This document shows positions 1 to 7,292 of a DNA stretch of 7,390 bases, piece by piece; within the stretch, counting starts at the first letter, position 1; the number at the start of each line of letters is the position of its first letter. The stretch is taken from NCBI GenBank assembly GCA_937128785.1, contig CAKZMS010000006.1:1-7390 (forward strand), in the 5' to 3' direction. The notes under the pieces are model-generated. The model did not search any database. It saw only the letters and a program-made list of their open reading frames with translations, and was not told where the DNA came from. The position numbers and the translations under genes are program-made. The stretch is from an uncultured Opitutaceae bacterium (GTDB lineage: Bacteria; Verrucomicrobiota; Verrucomicrobiia; Opitutales; Opitutaceae).

Positions 1-934
1 CGACCACGGCAAAGCTACCGGAGCCACTGTGGCGCTCGAGCACGTAGGCAAGTTCGTTGTCGGCATTATCCACCCACGTGAGGTCGACTTGGGCCGGGCC
101 TGATGCGGAAGCCGCCAAGGATGTCGGAGCGTTAATCGAAGTGGGAACTTCGGTGAGGCTGGTGATGGACAGATTATCGATCACGAGTTCACCCTGGCGA
201 CTGGTGTCCTGGTAGAACGCAAATTGTCCGAGGTCATCATTCTGGGCGTAGAAATCCACCTGCGGGGCGTTCGTCGGATCCGGTGTCTGGTGCATCGTGA
301 ACGTCCCCAAATCCACGTCGTTGAGGAAGACCTTCAAAGTGTTGGGGGCGAGGCTGCCGGAGCCGAGCGTGGGATCCGAGTAAGCGGTCGACTGGGAATC
401 ATGCGAATTAGCCATCACCGTCAGGTGGTTGGTAGTGTCACCCAGATGCGTTCCCGCCGTGGCCGAACCATCGATGGAATTCACGATCAAGTCGCCGTTG
501 TTCACGATCCGGATCTCGAACATGCGAAAGTCCGAGTTGTTCAGAGAATCACCCGCCCTCCCGATCGTGAAGTGAAACCGGTTGTCGGCGTCCGCTGCAT
601 CCACTGGCAAAAATCCCCGTCTAAAATCGAAGTCCACCCGCACGTTGGAGACGTTGACTCCCTCCACAAACGGGCCCCGCCAGTGCGAGGGATCCCCGCC
701 ACTCCGATCAAACAAATACAGGCCCTGGGTCCCCAACGGGTTGGCCGGGGAGGAACCGGCATCGATGATTTCGAAGCCGTTCGTAGACGTATTCGAACCC
801 GGGGAGAAGGTAAAATCACCCTCCGGTTTCTCACCGACCACATCGGTCTCAAACGTGTTGGTTAAGTAGGACTGAGCCTGGCCGATTACCGAGAGTGACA
901 GAAAAAAGACGAATGCGAGGTAAGGGGTCTTCAT
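1..934 (-). CDS. Exported beta-rich protein with a fibronectin type III domain, N-terminal part
   Basis: The frame from the ATG at 934 stays open for 311 codons to the window edge, so the C-terminus is missing. Residues 1-20 form a signal peptide: Lys at position 2, a hydrophobic core (LAFVFFLSLSVIG) and a likely cut after GQA. Residues about 22-260 are rich in short beta-like stretches, Asp, Asn and Gly, with few charged helices. They end in VIDNLSITSL, a closing strand typical of LamG-like or other jelly-roll domains in secreted proteins. From about residue 267 (INAPTSLAASASG, then VDLTWVDNADNELAYVLER) the sequence fits the first strands of a fibronectin type III domain. The protein is probably secreted or surface exposed, perhaps binding carbohydrate, but no catalytic residues are visible and no function is assigned. 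No Shine-Dalgarno lies before the ATG; an AT-rich palindrome does. The gene is separated by 91 nt from the upstream AsmA-like gene and probably has its own promoter. Confidence 0.8.
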   Translation of the reverse strand, partial: MKTPYLAFVFFLSLSVIGQAQSYLTNTFETDVVGEKPEGDFTFSPGSNTSTNGFEIIDAGSSPANPLGTQGLYLFDRSGGDPSHWRGPFVEGVNVSNVRVDFDFRRGFLPVDAADADNRFHFTIGRAGDSLNNSDFRMFEIRIVNNGDLIVNSIDGSATAGTHLGDTTNHLTVMANSHDSQSTAYSDPTLGSGSLAPNTLKVFLNDVDLGTFTMHQTPDPTNAPQVDFYAQNDDLGQFAFYQDTSRQGELVIDNLSITSLTEVPTSINAPTSLAASASGPAQVDLTWVDNADNELAYVLERHSGSGSFAVV

Positions 935-941
935 TAAGACG

Positions 942-959
942 GATTAATAATTATTAATC
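942..959. promoter_or_regulatory. Perfect 18-bp AT-rich palindrome upstream of the exported-protein gene
   Basis: The bases GATTAATAATTATTAATC read the same on both strands with no mismatch and no spacer. The site lies 7 nt upstream of the start codon at 934, in the 91-nt gap after the AsmA-like gene, and is far more AT-rich than its surroundings. Its symmetry suits a dimeric regulator's operator. On the minus strand it also contains a weak -10-like TATTAA, 18 nt after a weak TTGTAT, which would put transcription initiation close to the ATG. An all-AT stem next to a start codon is a poor terminator. The symmetry is directly visible; the regulatory role is inferred. Nothing else in the gap stands out. 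Confidence 0.4.
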
Positions 960-1025
960 GTTGAGAAATACAAGCCTAACTCAGTTTATCTCGGGGGTGC
1001 CAAAGCAGGAATTGGCGGTGCCGGG

Positions 1026-4001
1026 CTAACGCAATGCCTGCACGATCAACTGCTGCAGCTGCGCCGTTCCGATATTCGCGAGCGAACCATCGAGGGTAAA
1101 ACCCGATACCAGCGGAAGATAACCCAAGTTGTCGGCCTCCGCATTGAGCAGTCCCAACTGCTGCAAGGCTGAACCTAATTCATCCCGCGCCGACAGACTC
1201 AGATTGAGCTCCAGAGGCTGGACCCAGAAAGGCAGGCCCAATCGGTAGGTAATACGACCATCCCCCAAGAGGCGGAGATTCGGTGAGATCAGGGATAAAT
1301 CACTGATGACGATATCGCCGCTCGGCAGTCGGTCGACGTTGAGACTCATCTGGTCGAATGCGATGGCCGTCAGCAATTCGGCCGCTGCGGTCGCCGATTG
1401 GATGCGCTGGGAATGCTGCTGCAAACGCTCGTCTCCGGTTACGGCCCCAAAAAACGCTCCCAACGCTGCGACGGTTTGTCCGGTCTCGATGTAGTTATCC
1501 ACCTGAACGCCCAGCGCCCGGATCACCCCTCCCCCGCTCCGGACTTGGGCTTGCAGGATTCCGGTTTCGGCCAGTGCGGCCGGATCGACGGCCGCCCCTT
1601 CCCATGCCGCTTCCAGATTCATGCGACCAGTCAGGACCGGCAACTCGCCTGGTTCGAACCATCGCAGCCAAGGTTCGATCGCGATGTCGGAAAGATTAAG
1701 TTGAGCCGTGCCCAGATACGGCTCGGCGGCGGCGGCATCGAATCGTAGCCGGCCACTCGCATTGAGCGTTCCCTGTTCACCGATAGTTGCCTCGACATTG
1801 GAGATTTCGATCCCCTCCGGCTTACTCGAAATTTCAGCGCTCAATCGCTCAATTGGCGGAGCATCGGTCACCACAATTTTGCCGAGAGACACCTGCAGGG
1901 TGCCACTCAAGCCGGCCCATTGGGCGGCCGGGGCGGTGGCCTGAACCGGAGACAGATCTGGTGATATGGTCGGGGTCATCACCATCCCTGCCTCTTCCCC
2001 CGGTAGGATGTTCGCGAAGTCTTGGAGATCCTGAATGTGCAAGACAGGACTGCTGAGACTGCTTTCGAATCGAATGAGCTCCTGGTCGGTCTCAGCCCTC
2101 AGGTTGAAAGTAAGCTCAGAGCTACGCCCGTCCCGCACCAGCTTACTGGGCAAGTGAATCTCGATCCGACCATCGGCCAGCAAGTCCACCCGACCATCCA
2201 TCTCGATGGTTGGCAGGGGGGCCGCATCAGCCCCGGCCAGGTCATCCATCGTAATCGCCGTGGCGATGGAGATCCGATCCTCGAGTCCCAAACCAAACTC
2301 GGCGGTCAGGCGCCCGCTGGTCAGTTCGATACTTTCCGCAAACCCCGGCCATCCGGTCAAACCAACCAGGTCGGCCTCGACGCGACCCACTGCCTTGACC
2401 GTCGTTTCCTCGTTTTGAACCTTTCCGCCTCTAGCCTGCAGGGTCACGACCGGGCTGCCGTTGCGCGAAATTTCCACTCGGCCCAGTTCGATTTGCCAAC
2501 CGTCAGGAGTGACCTCTGCCCCCATATCCACCTCGACCAATCCATCATCGATCCACGTTCGCCCCGCCTCCGCGAGCGCGACGCGTTCCATGCGAATGGG
2601 CTGGTTGGTCACCACCCGCAGTCCTTGGGGCGACACCAAGCCCATCAACTTTCCCTGCACCGGACGCGCATCCAAAACCCAGGGGGCCAACAACGGTTGG
2701 ATCCACGCCGGGGGCAGACCTTCCAGTTCGATCTCGCAAAGCGGTTCGGCGGGATTGGCGACGCGCAGTTCAAACGCGTCCCGGCCAATTTCGACCCCTT
2801 GGAGCAGACGTGCTTCCAAAACGGGAGCCGCCCCGGCCAACGCCACATCGAGCCGGGTGAATCGGGTGTCCGGTCCCGATTGCTGCATCGCAAAGCCGAT
2901 TTCCCCCGACAGGTCCCCGATCCCGGAAACCTGGCTAAAATGCGAGCCGACATCAGTGACGACAAAATTGAAGGTGCCGTTCAAAGCGGCCTCGACCAGG
3001 CTCTGACTCGCGGAAACTTCGCCGTGCCCATCAACGGAGAACGTCGGAAACTCCCGCCCCAACATGAGATGACTCAAATTCGTGGCATTGAGTGAGACCG
3101 ACCAGTCTCCCCCGAGTTGGGTGCCCGCCTCGGTGGCTCCCAATTGCGCCGAAATCAGCGGCAGTTCGCCCTCGCGCAAGGCGAACCCGAGGCGCGGAGA
3201 TCCCGCCTCCTGGACCAAATTCAGTTCCAACCCGTAGGCCCGCGAAGAGCCGTCATCGCTGAGACTCGCGACGAATTGCGTATCCAGTTTGAGCTGATCG
3301 ATCCGCTGATCGGCCGTCAGCTTGGTTTCAATGCGATTGACGATGGAGAGGGATTGAATGCCCCGGGCGTTCGCCTGGACACCGGTCGCGTCGACTTCGA
3401 TCAGCAGTTGGCGAAGCTCCCCGGCCACCGGACCGCTGCCCGAGAGTCGGACTTCCCCATACCCGTCTGCCCCGGGGCCCGCCTGCCGCCAAAACGCGCG
3501 TCCCTGCAAATCCACTTCGCCCAGCGAAAGCGGCAAAGGTTGATTCAGCCACTGGGTAAGCTGTTCCCAGAAAGCCGCCGACTGCACCGCATCGGAGGTC
3601 TCCAGCACCGCGAAAACGCTCCCCCAACCCGCGGCGGCAATCTGCGGCGCGGGCGCAGCGGCCAGTTCGACGACGTCTCCATCCCACCGCACTTCCCAGC
3701 CCTGGGCTTCCAAACGATCAATGCGTTTCTGCGACCCCAGCAGGCGCCAAATCGGCAACTCTGCCCGCAAGCCCGGAATCTTCACCAACAGCGGACCTTG
3801 TTTGATCTCGAGATCGCGAACCGTCAGGTCGCTCCAGCCGACGTCCAAAGACCGCAGAGTGATCTCAATTCCCGGTTGATCCGCCAGAATCGTCTGCGCG
3901 ATTTTGGTTTGGACTCGGCCGCTCGACAATGCTCCGAGCACGAGAAGGCCCAGCAAAGCTGCGCCACCTGCCACCCAGAGAAGTTTGCCGCCACGAGTCA
4001 T
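1026..4001 (-). CDS. AsmA-like envelope protein, 991 residues
   Basis: This is a long protein with one N-terminal membrane segment (about residues 7-26, LLWVAGGAALLGLLVLGAL) followed by a periplasmic body. The start resembles AsmA/TAM proteins: after the anchor comes GRVQTKIAQTIL, then the SLDVGWSDLTVRDLEI pattern of early beta strands. The body is a run of alternating strands without catalytic motifs. Near residues 770-815 is the AsmA-like pattern IAIEPWLRWFEPGELPVLTGR. Residues about 826-991 are the C-terminal region, with an amphipathic helical stretch and the strand repeat ISDLSLISPNLRLLGDGRI. Family members with this architecture are associated with outer-membrane homeostasis and lipid transfer between membranes; the exact role here is unknown. 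The ATG at 4001 is preferred over the GTG at 4007 because the GTG lies inside the ribosome binding site. The gene follows the TolC-family gene by 56 nt on the same strand, so co-transcription with the pump is likely. The stop is TAG. YdbH-like families are an alternative, but I see no specific match. Confidence 0.75.
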   Translation of the reverse strand: MTRGGKLLWVAGGAALLGLLVLGALSSGRVQTKIAQTILADQPGIEITLRSLDVGWSDLTVRDLEIKQGPLLVKIPGLRAELPIWRLLGSQKRIDRLEAQGWEVRWDGDVVELAAAPAPQIAAAGWGSVFAVLETSDAVQSAAFWEQLTQWLNQPLPLSLGEVDLQGRAFWRQAGPGADGYGEVRLSGSGPVAGELRQLLIEVDATGVQANARGIQSLSIVNRIETKLTADQRIDQLKLDTQFVASLSDDGSSRAYGLELNLVQEAGSPRLGFALREGELPLISAQLGATEAGTQLGGDWSVSLNATNLSHLMLGREFPTFSVDGHGEVSASQSLVEAALNGTFNFVVTDVGSHFSQVSGIGDLSGEIGFAMQQSGPDTRFTRLDVALAGAAPVLEARLLQGVEIGRDAFELRVANPAEPLCEIELEGLPPAWIQPLLAPWVLDARPVQGKLMGLVSPQGLRVVTNQPIRMERVALAEAGRTWIDDGLVEVDMGAEVTPDGWQIELGRVEISRNGSPVVTLQARGGKVQNEETTVKAVGRVEADLVGLTGWPGFAESIELTSGRLTAEFGLGLEDRISIATAITMDDLAGADAAPLPTIEMDGRVDLLADGRIEIHLPSKLVRDGRSSELTFNLRAETDQELIRFESSLSSPVLHIQDLQDFANILPGEEAGMVMTPTISPDLSPVQATAPAAQWAGLSGTLQVSLGKIVVTDAPPIERLSAEISSKPEGIEISNVEATIGEQGTLNASGRLRFDAAAAEPYLGTAQLNLSDIAIEPWLRWFEPGELPVLTGRMNLEAAWEGAAVDPAALAETGILQAQVRSGGGVIRALGVQVDNYIETGQTVAALGAFFGAVTGDERLQQHSQRIQSATAAAELLTAIAFDQMSLNVDRLPSGDIVISDLSLISPNLRLLGDGRITYRLGLPFWVQPLELNLSLSARDELGSALQQLGLLNAEADNLGYLPLVSGFTLDGSLANIGTAQLQQLIVQALR

Positions 4002-4010
4002 GATCACCTC
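4002..4010 (-). promoter_or_regulatory. Strong Shine-Dalgarno that sets the AsmA-like start
   Basis: On the minus strand the bases GAGGTGATC stand directly before the ATG at 4001. They are complementary over all nine positions to the usual 3' end of bacterial 16S rRNA (GATCACCTC), with GAGG 5 nt from the ATG. The in-frame GTG at 4007 is part of this pairing sequence and so is unlikely to be the initiator. No comparable site precedes the TolC-family gene or the exported-protein gene, so the AsmA-like gene has the best initiation signal in the window. Confidence 0.7.
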
Positions 4011-4031
4011 AAATCAAAGACGGCCCGCTGC

Positions 4032-4057
4032 ATTCGGCAACCCTCGCCGGACCGAAT
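4032..4057 (-). repeat. Short inverted repeat between the TolC and AsmA-like genes
   Basis: The arms ATTCGG (4052-4057 on the minus strand) and CCGAAT (4032-4037) are exact complements around a 14-nt loop. In the transcript the hairpin would begin right after the TolC-family stop codon. There is no following U-run, so it is not a convincing intrinsic terminator. It could be a weak RNA-processing or stability element, or chance: a six-base stem with this loop carries little weight. Confidence 0.25.
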
Positions 4058-5401
4058 TTAGCGTTGGATGAGCACGTCGCTCTGGCCAATCGCCCGACGG
4101 ACGTTGGCGGCCGCGATGTTGTAACTGTAATTGGCCTGCACAAGGTTGTTGCGGGCATCGGTGAGCGCGACCTGAGCGGCGAGCACATCGAGCTGCGTCG
4201 TCGTGCCGGCGCCGTATCGGGCATCGGCCAACCGTACCGCCTCCTCGGCTTGATCGACCACCTTGACGGCGGCCTCCGCCAGCTCGGTGGCTCCGTCGAG
4301 ATTAGCGAGTGCCCGGCGGACTTCCACTTCGACCGCCAATTCGGCATCGAGCAACGCGAGCCGGGCCTGCTCCTTTTGCGACAGGGCCTGCTCAATTTCA
4401 CCGCGGGTCGAAGCGCCATCCCAGATCGACCAGGAAGCCGACGCCCCAAGCGTCCAACCGGTGAAGGAATCGCCAAAACTATTGGAACTGAAGTCACGTC
4501 GCAGGCCATAACCACCACTGACCGCCACGGTCGGCAGGCGTCCGGACTTGGCGATGACCAAACCGGAGTCACGAGCCTTGACCAGGGTCTCCAACTGACG
4601 CAGCTCCGGCCGATTGGTGCGAGCCGAGTTCAGTGCAGGAGCCAGTTCAAATGAAACCGGCTCGAAGTCGAGGTTACCCAGAATTTCCGGCACCTTCTCC
4701 ATCTCCACCCGGGTGGTTTCGTTGTAGCCGAGGGAGTAGCGCAACTCATCGATGGAAACGCGATAGTCGTTGCGGGCGCGGATCAAAGCGGGCTGGGCAT
4801 TGGCGAGTTCGACCTCGGCTCGCAGCACGTCGAAATTCGAAACCGTGCCGGCGGCCAAACGGTTTTTGGCGGTGGTCAGCTGCTCGCCCAACAATTCGAC
4901 GTTTTGCTCCTGCACCTGGATTTGTTCGCGAGCGAGCAGGACATCGTAAAAGTTGGTTCTGACGCGAAAGAGCTCGTTGTTGATAACCGCCTCGAGTTCG
5001 AGCAGGGCCGATTCACGCACATACCGTTGCGCATCGAGGGCCGCCCGCACGCCCCCACCGGAGTAGACCAACTGGGTGACTTCCAACGCGATCTGCCAGT
5101 TCTGATCGACGTTGTTAAAGTTGCTGAAGGAATCGTCCTCTTGGCTATAGAAGCCGTTGACGCCCACATTTGGTAGGACGGCGCCTTTGACTTGGACGAT
5201 CAACCCCTCCTGCTCACGGATGCGCTCCCGCGCTTGGCGAATGGAGAAGTTGTTGTCCAACGCGTAGGACAACGCCGTGCGCAGGTCGAGTTCATCGGGC
5301 ATTTGCGCCGAACTGACCAGAGCCATGCCACCGGCGGCCGCCGCAATTCCGCGGCGCACCCACTTCGTCGAAAACACTGAATTGAGGATGGAATGAATCA
5401 T
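4058..5401 (-). CDS. TolC-family outer-membrane efflux protein, 447 residues
   Basis: This is the outer-membrane channel of a tripartite export system, expected to form a trimeric barrel and periplasmic tunnel docking with the pump encoded just upstream. Residues 1 to about 32 form a signal peptide ending near VSSAQ; there is no lipobox Cys, so it is TolC-like rather than a lipidated OprM-like protein. Two OEP repeats follow, roughly residues 38-225 and 250-440. Each ends in the family pattern: RLAAGTVSNFDVLRAEVELA in the first and ARYGAGTTTQLDVLAAQVAL in the second, followed by long Ala-rich helices. VTQLVYSGGG and ASWSIWDGAS are the matching barrel strands. Length is normal for the family. 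The ATG at 5401 is chosen because the signal peptide starts there. An in-frame extension to 5593 would overlap the permease gene and has no hydrophobic leader. The start lies 10 nt after the permease stop with no clear Shine-Dalgarno, which suggests translational coupling. Confidence 0.92.
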   Translation of the reverse strand: MIHSILNSVFSTKWVRRGIAAAAGGMALVSSAQMPDELDLRTALSYALDNNFSIRQARERIREQEGLIVQVKGAVLPNVGVNGFYSQEDDSFSNFNNVDQNWQIALEVTQLVYSGGGVRAALDAQRYVRESALLELEAVINNELFRVRTNFYDVLLAREQIQVQEQNVELLGEQLTTAKNRLAAGTVSNFDVLRAEVELANAQPALIRARNDYRVSIDELRYSLGYNETTRVEMEKVPEILGNLDFEPVSFELAPALNSARTNRPELRQLETLVKARDSGLVIAKSGRLPTVAVSGGYGLRRDFSSNSFGDSFTGWTLGASASWSIWDGASTRGEIEQALSQKEQARLALLDAELAVEVEVRRALANLDGATELAEAAVKVVDQAEEAVRLADARYGAGTTTQLDVLAAQVALTDARNNLVQANYSYNIAAANVRRAIGQSDVLIQR

Positions 5402-5411
5402 GACACGAAAA

Positions 5412-7292
5412 TCAGTTTGCCGGCTGAGCCGTTGGTTCAGGGGAAGGTTCGCCTTCTTGGAGCGGATGTGACGCCGCCTGCCGATCCTTGGCGATGAGCA
5501 TGTAGAAGGAAGGCACGATGAAGAGCGTGAAGAAACTGCCCACGGCCATGCCGACCACGAGCACCCAGCCGATGCTGTTGCGTGCGGCCGCACCCGGACC
5601 TTCCACGAAGATCAGCATCATGTGACCGAAGACGGTCGCCGCCGAGGTCATCAGCACGGGCCGCAGACGGGTAGCCGCGGCCCGACGGATCGCGTCGACC
5701 TTGGCCACGCCCTCCTCTTGGAGCACGTTGGCAAACTCAACCACCAGAATCCCGTTCTTCGCGATCAGACCGACCAGGGTGATCAGACCGATTTGCGAGT
5801 AGATGTTGAGTGACGTGTTACCGAGGAAGATGGGCAGCATCGCACCGACCAAGGCGAGTGGGACCGAGCCCAACAGAATGATCAGCGGATCGCGGAAGCT
5901 GTTAAACTGCGCGGCCAGCACGAGAAAGATCAGCAAGACTGCGAGCACCGCGGCCTGCCAGAGGGCGTCGCCCTCGTAGCGCAGTTGGCGGGATTGACCA
6001 CCGTAATCGATGGAGTAGCCGGGCGGTAGAATCTCGGCGGCTTTTTCCTCCAGCACCGCGAGGGCCTGGTCGGTGCTGGGACCGACCCCGGTGATCTTCA
6101 CCGAATTAAGCTGTTGGAAACGATTCAGTCCCCGCGGTTCCACCGAGCGGTTCAGAGTGGCAATGGTGGAAAGCGGCACGAGTTGTCCGCCGGGACCACG
6201 CACGTGGTAGTCGAGGAGCTGTTCGGGATTGAGCCGTTGATCCCGCACCACCTGCGGGATCACCCGATAACTGCGGCCATCGTTCACAAAACGATTCACA
6301 TAACCACCCCCCAGCATCGAACCGAGGTCGCGCGAGATGTCGGTCAGGTTGAGTCCCATGGCGGCAACCTTGTCCTTGTCGATGTCGATGGTGACCTGGG
6401 GCAGATCAAATTTCAGATCGGTATCGGCGAAGAAGAACGTGGGAGGTCCGCCTGTCGCTTGATGCGGACCGGTGTTGGCGAAGAGCACGAGTTCATTGGC
6501 GAACTCCTGCATCTCGCTGTGGTCGGCCGTCGAACGCACCACAAACTCGATCGGGAACGTGCCTCCCGAGGGCAAGGGATCCGGGGCATTCAGAATCACC
6601 TGCACGCCGGCAATGGAGGCCGCCTCATCCTGCAAGTCTTCAAGCAGTTCCAGGACATGCCGATCCCGCTCCGACCAAGGCTTCATCAACATGCCAGAGA
6701 AACCAAAGTTCCCGAAGGTAAGCTGGAAGGAGGTCTGATATTCATCCGCCGACTGATACATGGCGTTGATCTGCTCGGTGAACATCGACATCTGCTCCAC
6801 GGTGGAAGTCGGCGGACCCTGCACGATGGTGAAGAGAATTCCCTGGTCTTCCTTCGGTGCCAATTCCTTCTCGGCAAACATGAAGAACGGCGCGAGCAGG
6901 AAGGCCAGAAACAGCCCCAGGGTCAGCACAATCGGAATATTCCGAAAACGGCGACCGAGCAGCAGATTGAAGATGAAACTGATGATAACAAAGCCCACAG
7001 AAGCGGCCAAAGTCGCTAGGGCTACGGGACCAAGAATACTCGGCGACAGCGCTCCACCACCGATGAAGATCGCCAATAAGGCCACTACGATGGCGAATCC
7101 GGGGATCCAAGCGACCAATCCCCACAACAACATTCGCCAGGGGGTGCGTTTGGCTTCCCGGACCTCCAGCATCGTGCGAATCACGCTTTCGTAAGCGTTG
7201 CGGAACTTATCAAAACTGCGGTTGATGTGCCCGGCAAAGCCGGTCTCCTCGCCGTCCCCCCCCTTCAACAGGTAGGCGCTCCTCATCGGCGA
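5412..7292 (-). CDS. RND efflux permease (HAE1 type), C-terminal part, cut at 7292
   Basis: This is the inner-membrane proton-driven pump of a tripartite efflux system, AcrB-like. Residue numbers count from the in-frame GTG at 7346. Homology begins at SPM (residues 19-21), the end of TM6 in AcrB, so the first half (TM1-6 and the TM4 aspartates of the proton relay) is absent. Visible parts in order are the amphipathic helix NRSFDKFRNAYESVIR (42-57), TM7 (136-156), EDQG (166-169), the periplasmic pore and docking region to about 455, TM8 to TM12 (462-617), and a Pro-rich tail. TM10 keeps the relay Lys in GLIAKNGILVVEFAN (Lys530) and TM11 keeps LRPVLMTS (Arg562). About 75 extra residues with two hydrophobic segments (71-95 and 104-130) precede TM7. 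The TolC gene follows by 10 nt. The frame stays open to the window edge, but the residues beyond 7292 do not look like RND; the GTG at 7346 is not a credible start. Confidence 0.93.
   Translation of the reverse strand, partial: SPMRSAYLLKGGDGEETGFAGHINRSFDKFRNAYESVIRTMLEVREAKRTPWRMLLWGLVAWIPGFAIVVALLAIFIGGGALSPSILGPVALATLAASVGFVIISFIFNLLLGRRFRNIPIVLTLGLFLAFLLAPFFMFAEKELAPKEDQGILFTIVQGPPTSTVEQMSMFTEQINAMYQSADEYQTSFQLTFGNFGFSGMLMKPWSERDRHVLELLEDLQDEAASIAGVQVILNAPDPLPSGGTFPIEFVVRSTADHSEMQEFANELVLFANTGPHQATGGPPTFFFADTDLKFDLPQVTIDIDKDKVAAMGLNLTDISRDLGSMLGGGYVNRFVNDGRSYRVIPQVVRDQRLNPEQLLDYHVRGPGGQLVPLSTIATLNRSVEPRGLNRFQQLNSVKITGVGPSTDQALAVLEEKAAEILPPGYSIDYGGQSRQLRYEGDALWQAAVLAVLLIFLVLAAQFNSFRDPLIILLGSVPLALVGAMLPIFLGNTSLNIYSQIGLITLVGLIAKNGILVVEFANVLQEEGVAKVDAIRRAAATRLRPVLMTSAATVFGHMMLIFVEGPGAAARNSIGWVLVVGMAVGSFFTLFIVPSFYMLIAKDRQAASHPLQEGEPSPEPTAQPAN
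7284..7292. other. Junction between RND gene and foreign sequence
   Basis: To the left of this point the minus strand matches an RND permease well. To the right the minus-strand frame gives TTSPLASRISIARTW, where a hydrophobic TM6 is expected, while the plus strand gives a recognisable oxidoreductase. The nine bases CATCGGCGA fit both reading frames (SPM on the minus strand, IGD on the plus strand), so they could be a short shared sequence at the join. The discontinuity is visible in the translation; whether it is an assembly artefact or a real rearrangement cannot be decided here. Confidence 0.65.

Noticed and set aside
224..865. Plus-strand open frame of 213 codons
   Set aside because: It lies antisense to the exported-protein gene, which has a signal peptide and coherent domains. 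The plus-strand translation is rich in Arg, His and Val without any domain.
999..1016. Possible terminator hairpin (GCCAA / TTGGC) after the AsmA-like gene
   Set aside because: The stem has only five pairs around an eight-base loop, with no U-run after it on the minus strand; too weak to call.
2022..4061. Long plus-strand open frames (2022-3095 and 3117-4061) opposite the AsmA-like gene
   Set aside because: Both have the Arg/Gln/Pro-rich composition typical of antisense frames in GC-rich genes and no recognisable domain. The minus-strand gene has a strong ribosome binding site and family features throughout.
5402..5593. N-terminal extension of the TolC-family protein to 5593
   Set aside because: It would overlap the conserved 3' end of the permease gene, is Arg/Ser/Cys-rich, and would bury the signal peptide that starts at 5401.
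6114..7019. Plus-strand open frame of 301 codons opposite the permease
   Set aside because: It is His/Gly/Arg-rich and fully antisense to a well-conserved RND region; it is a shadow frame.
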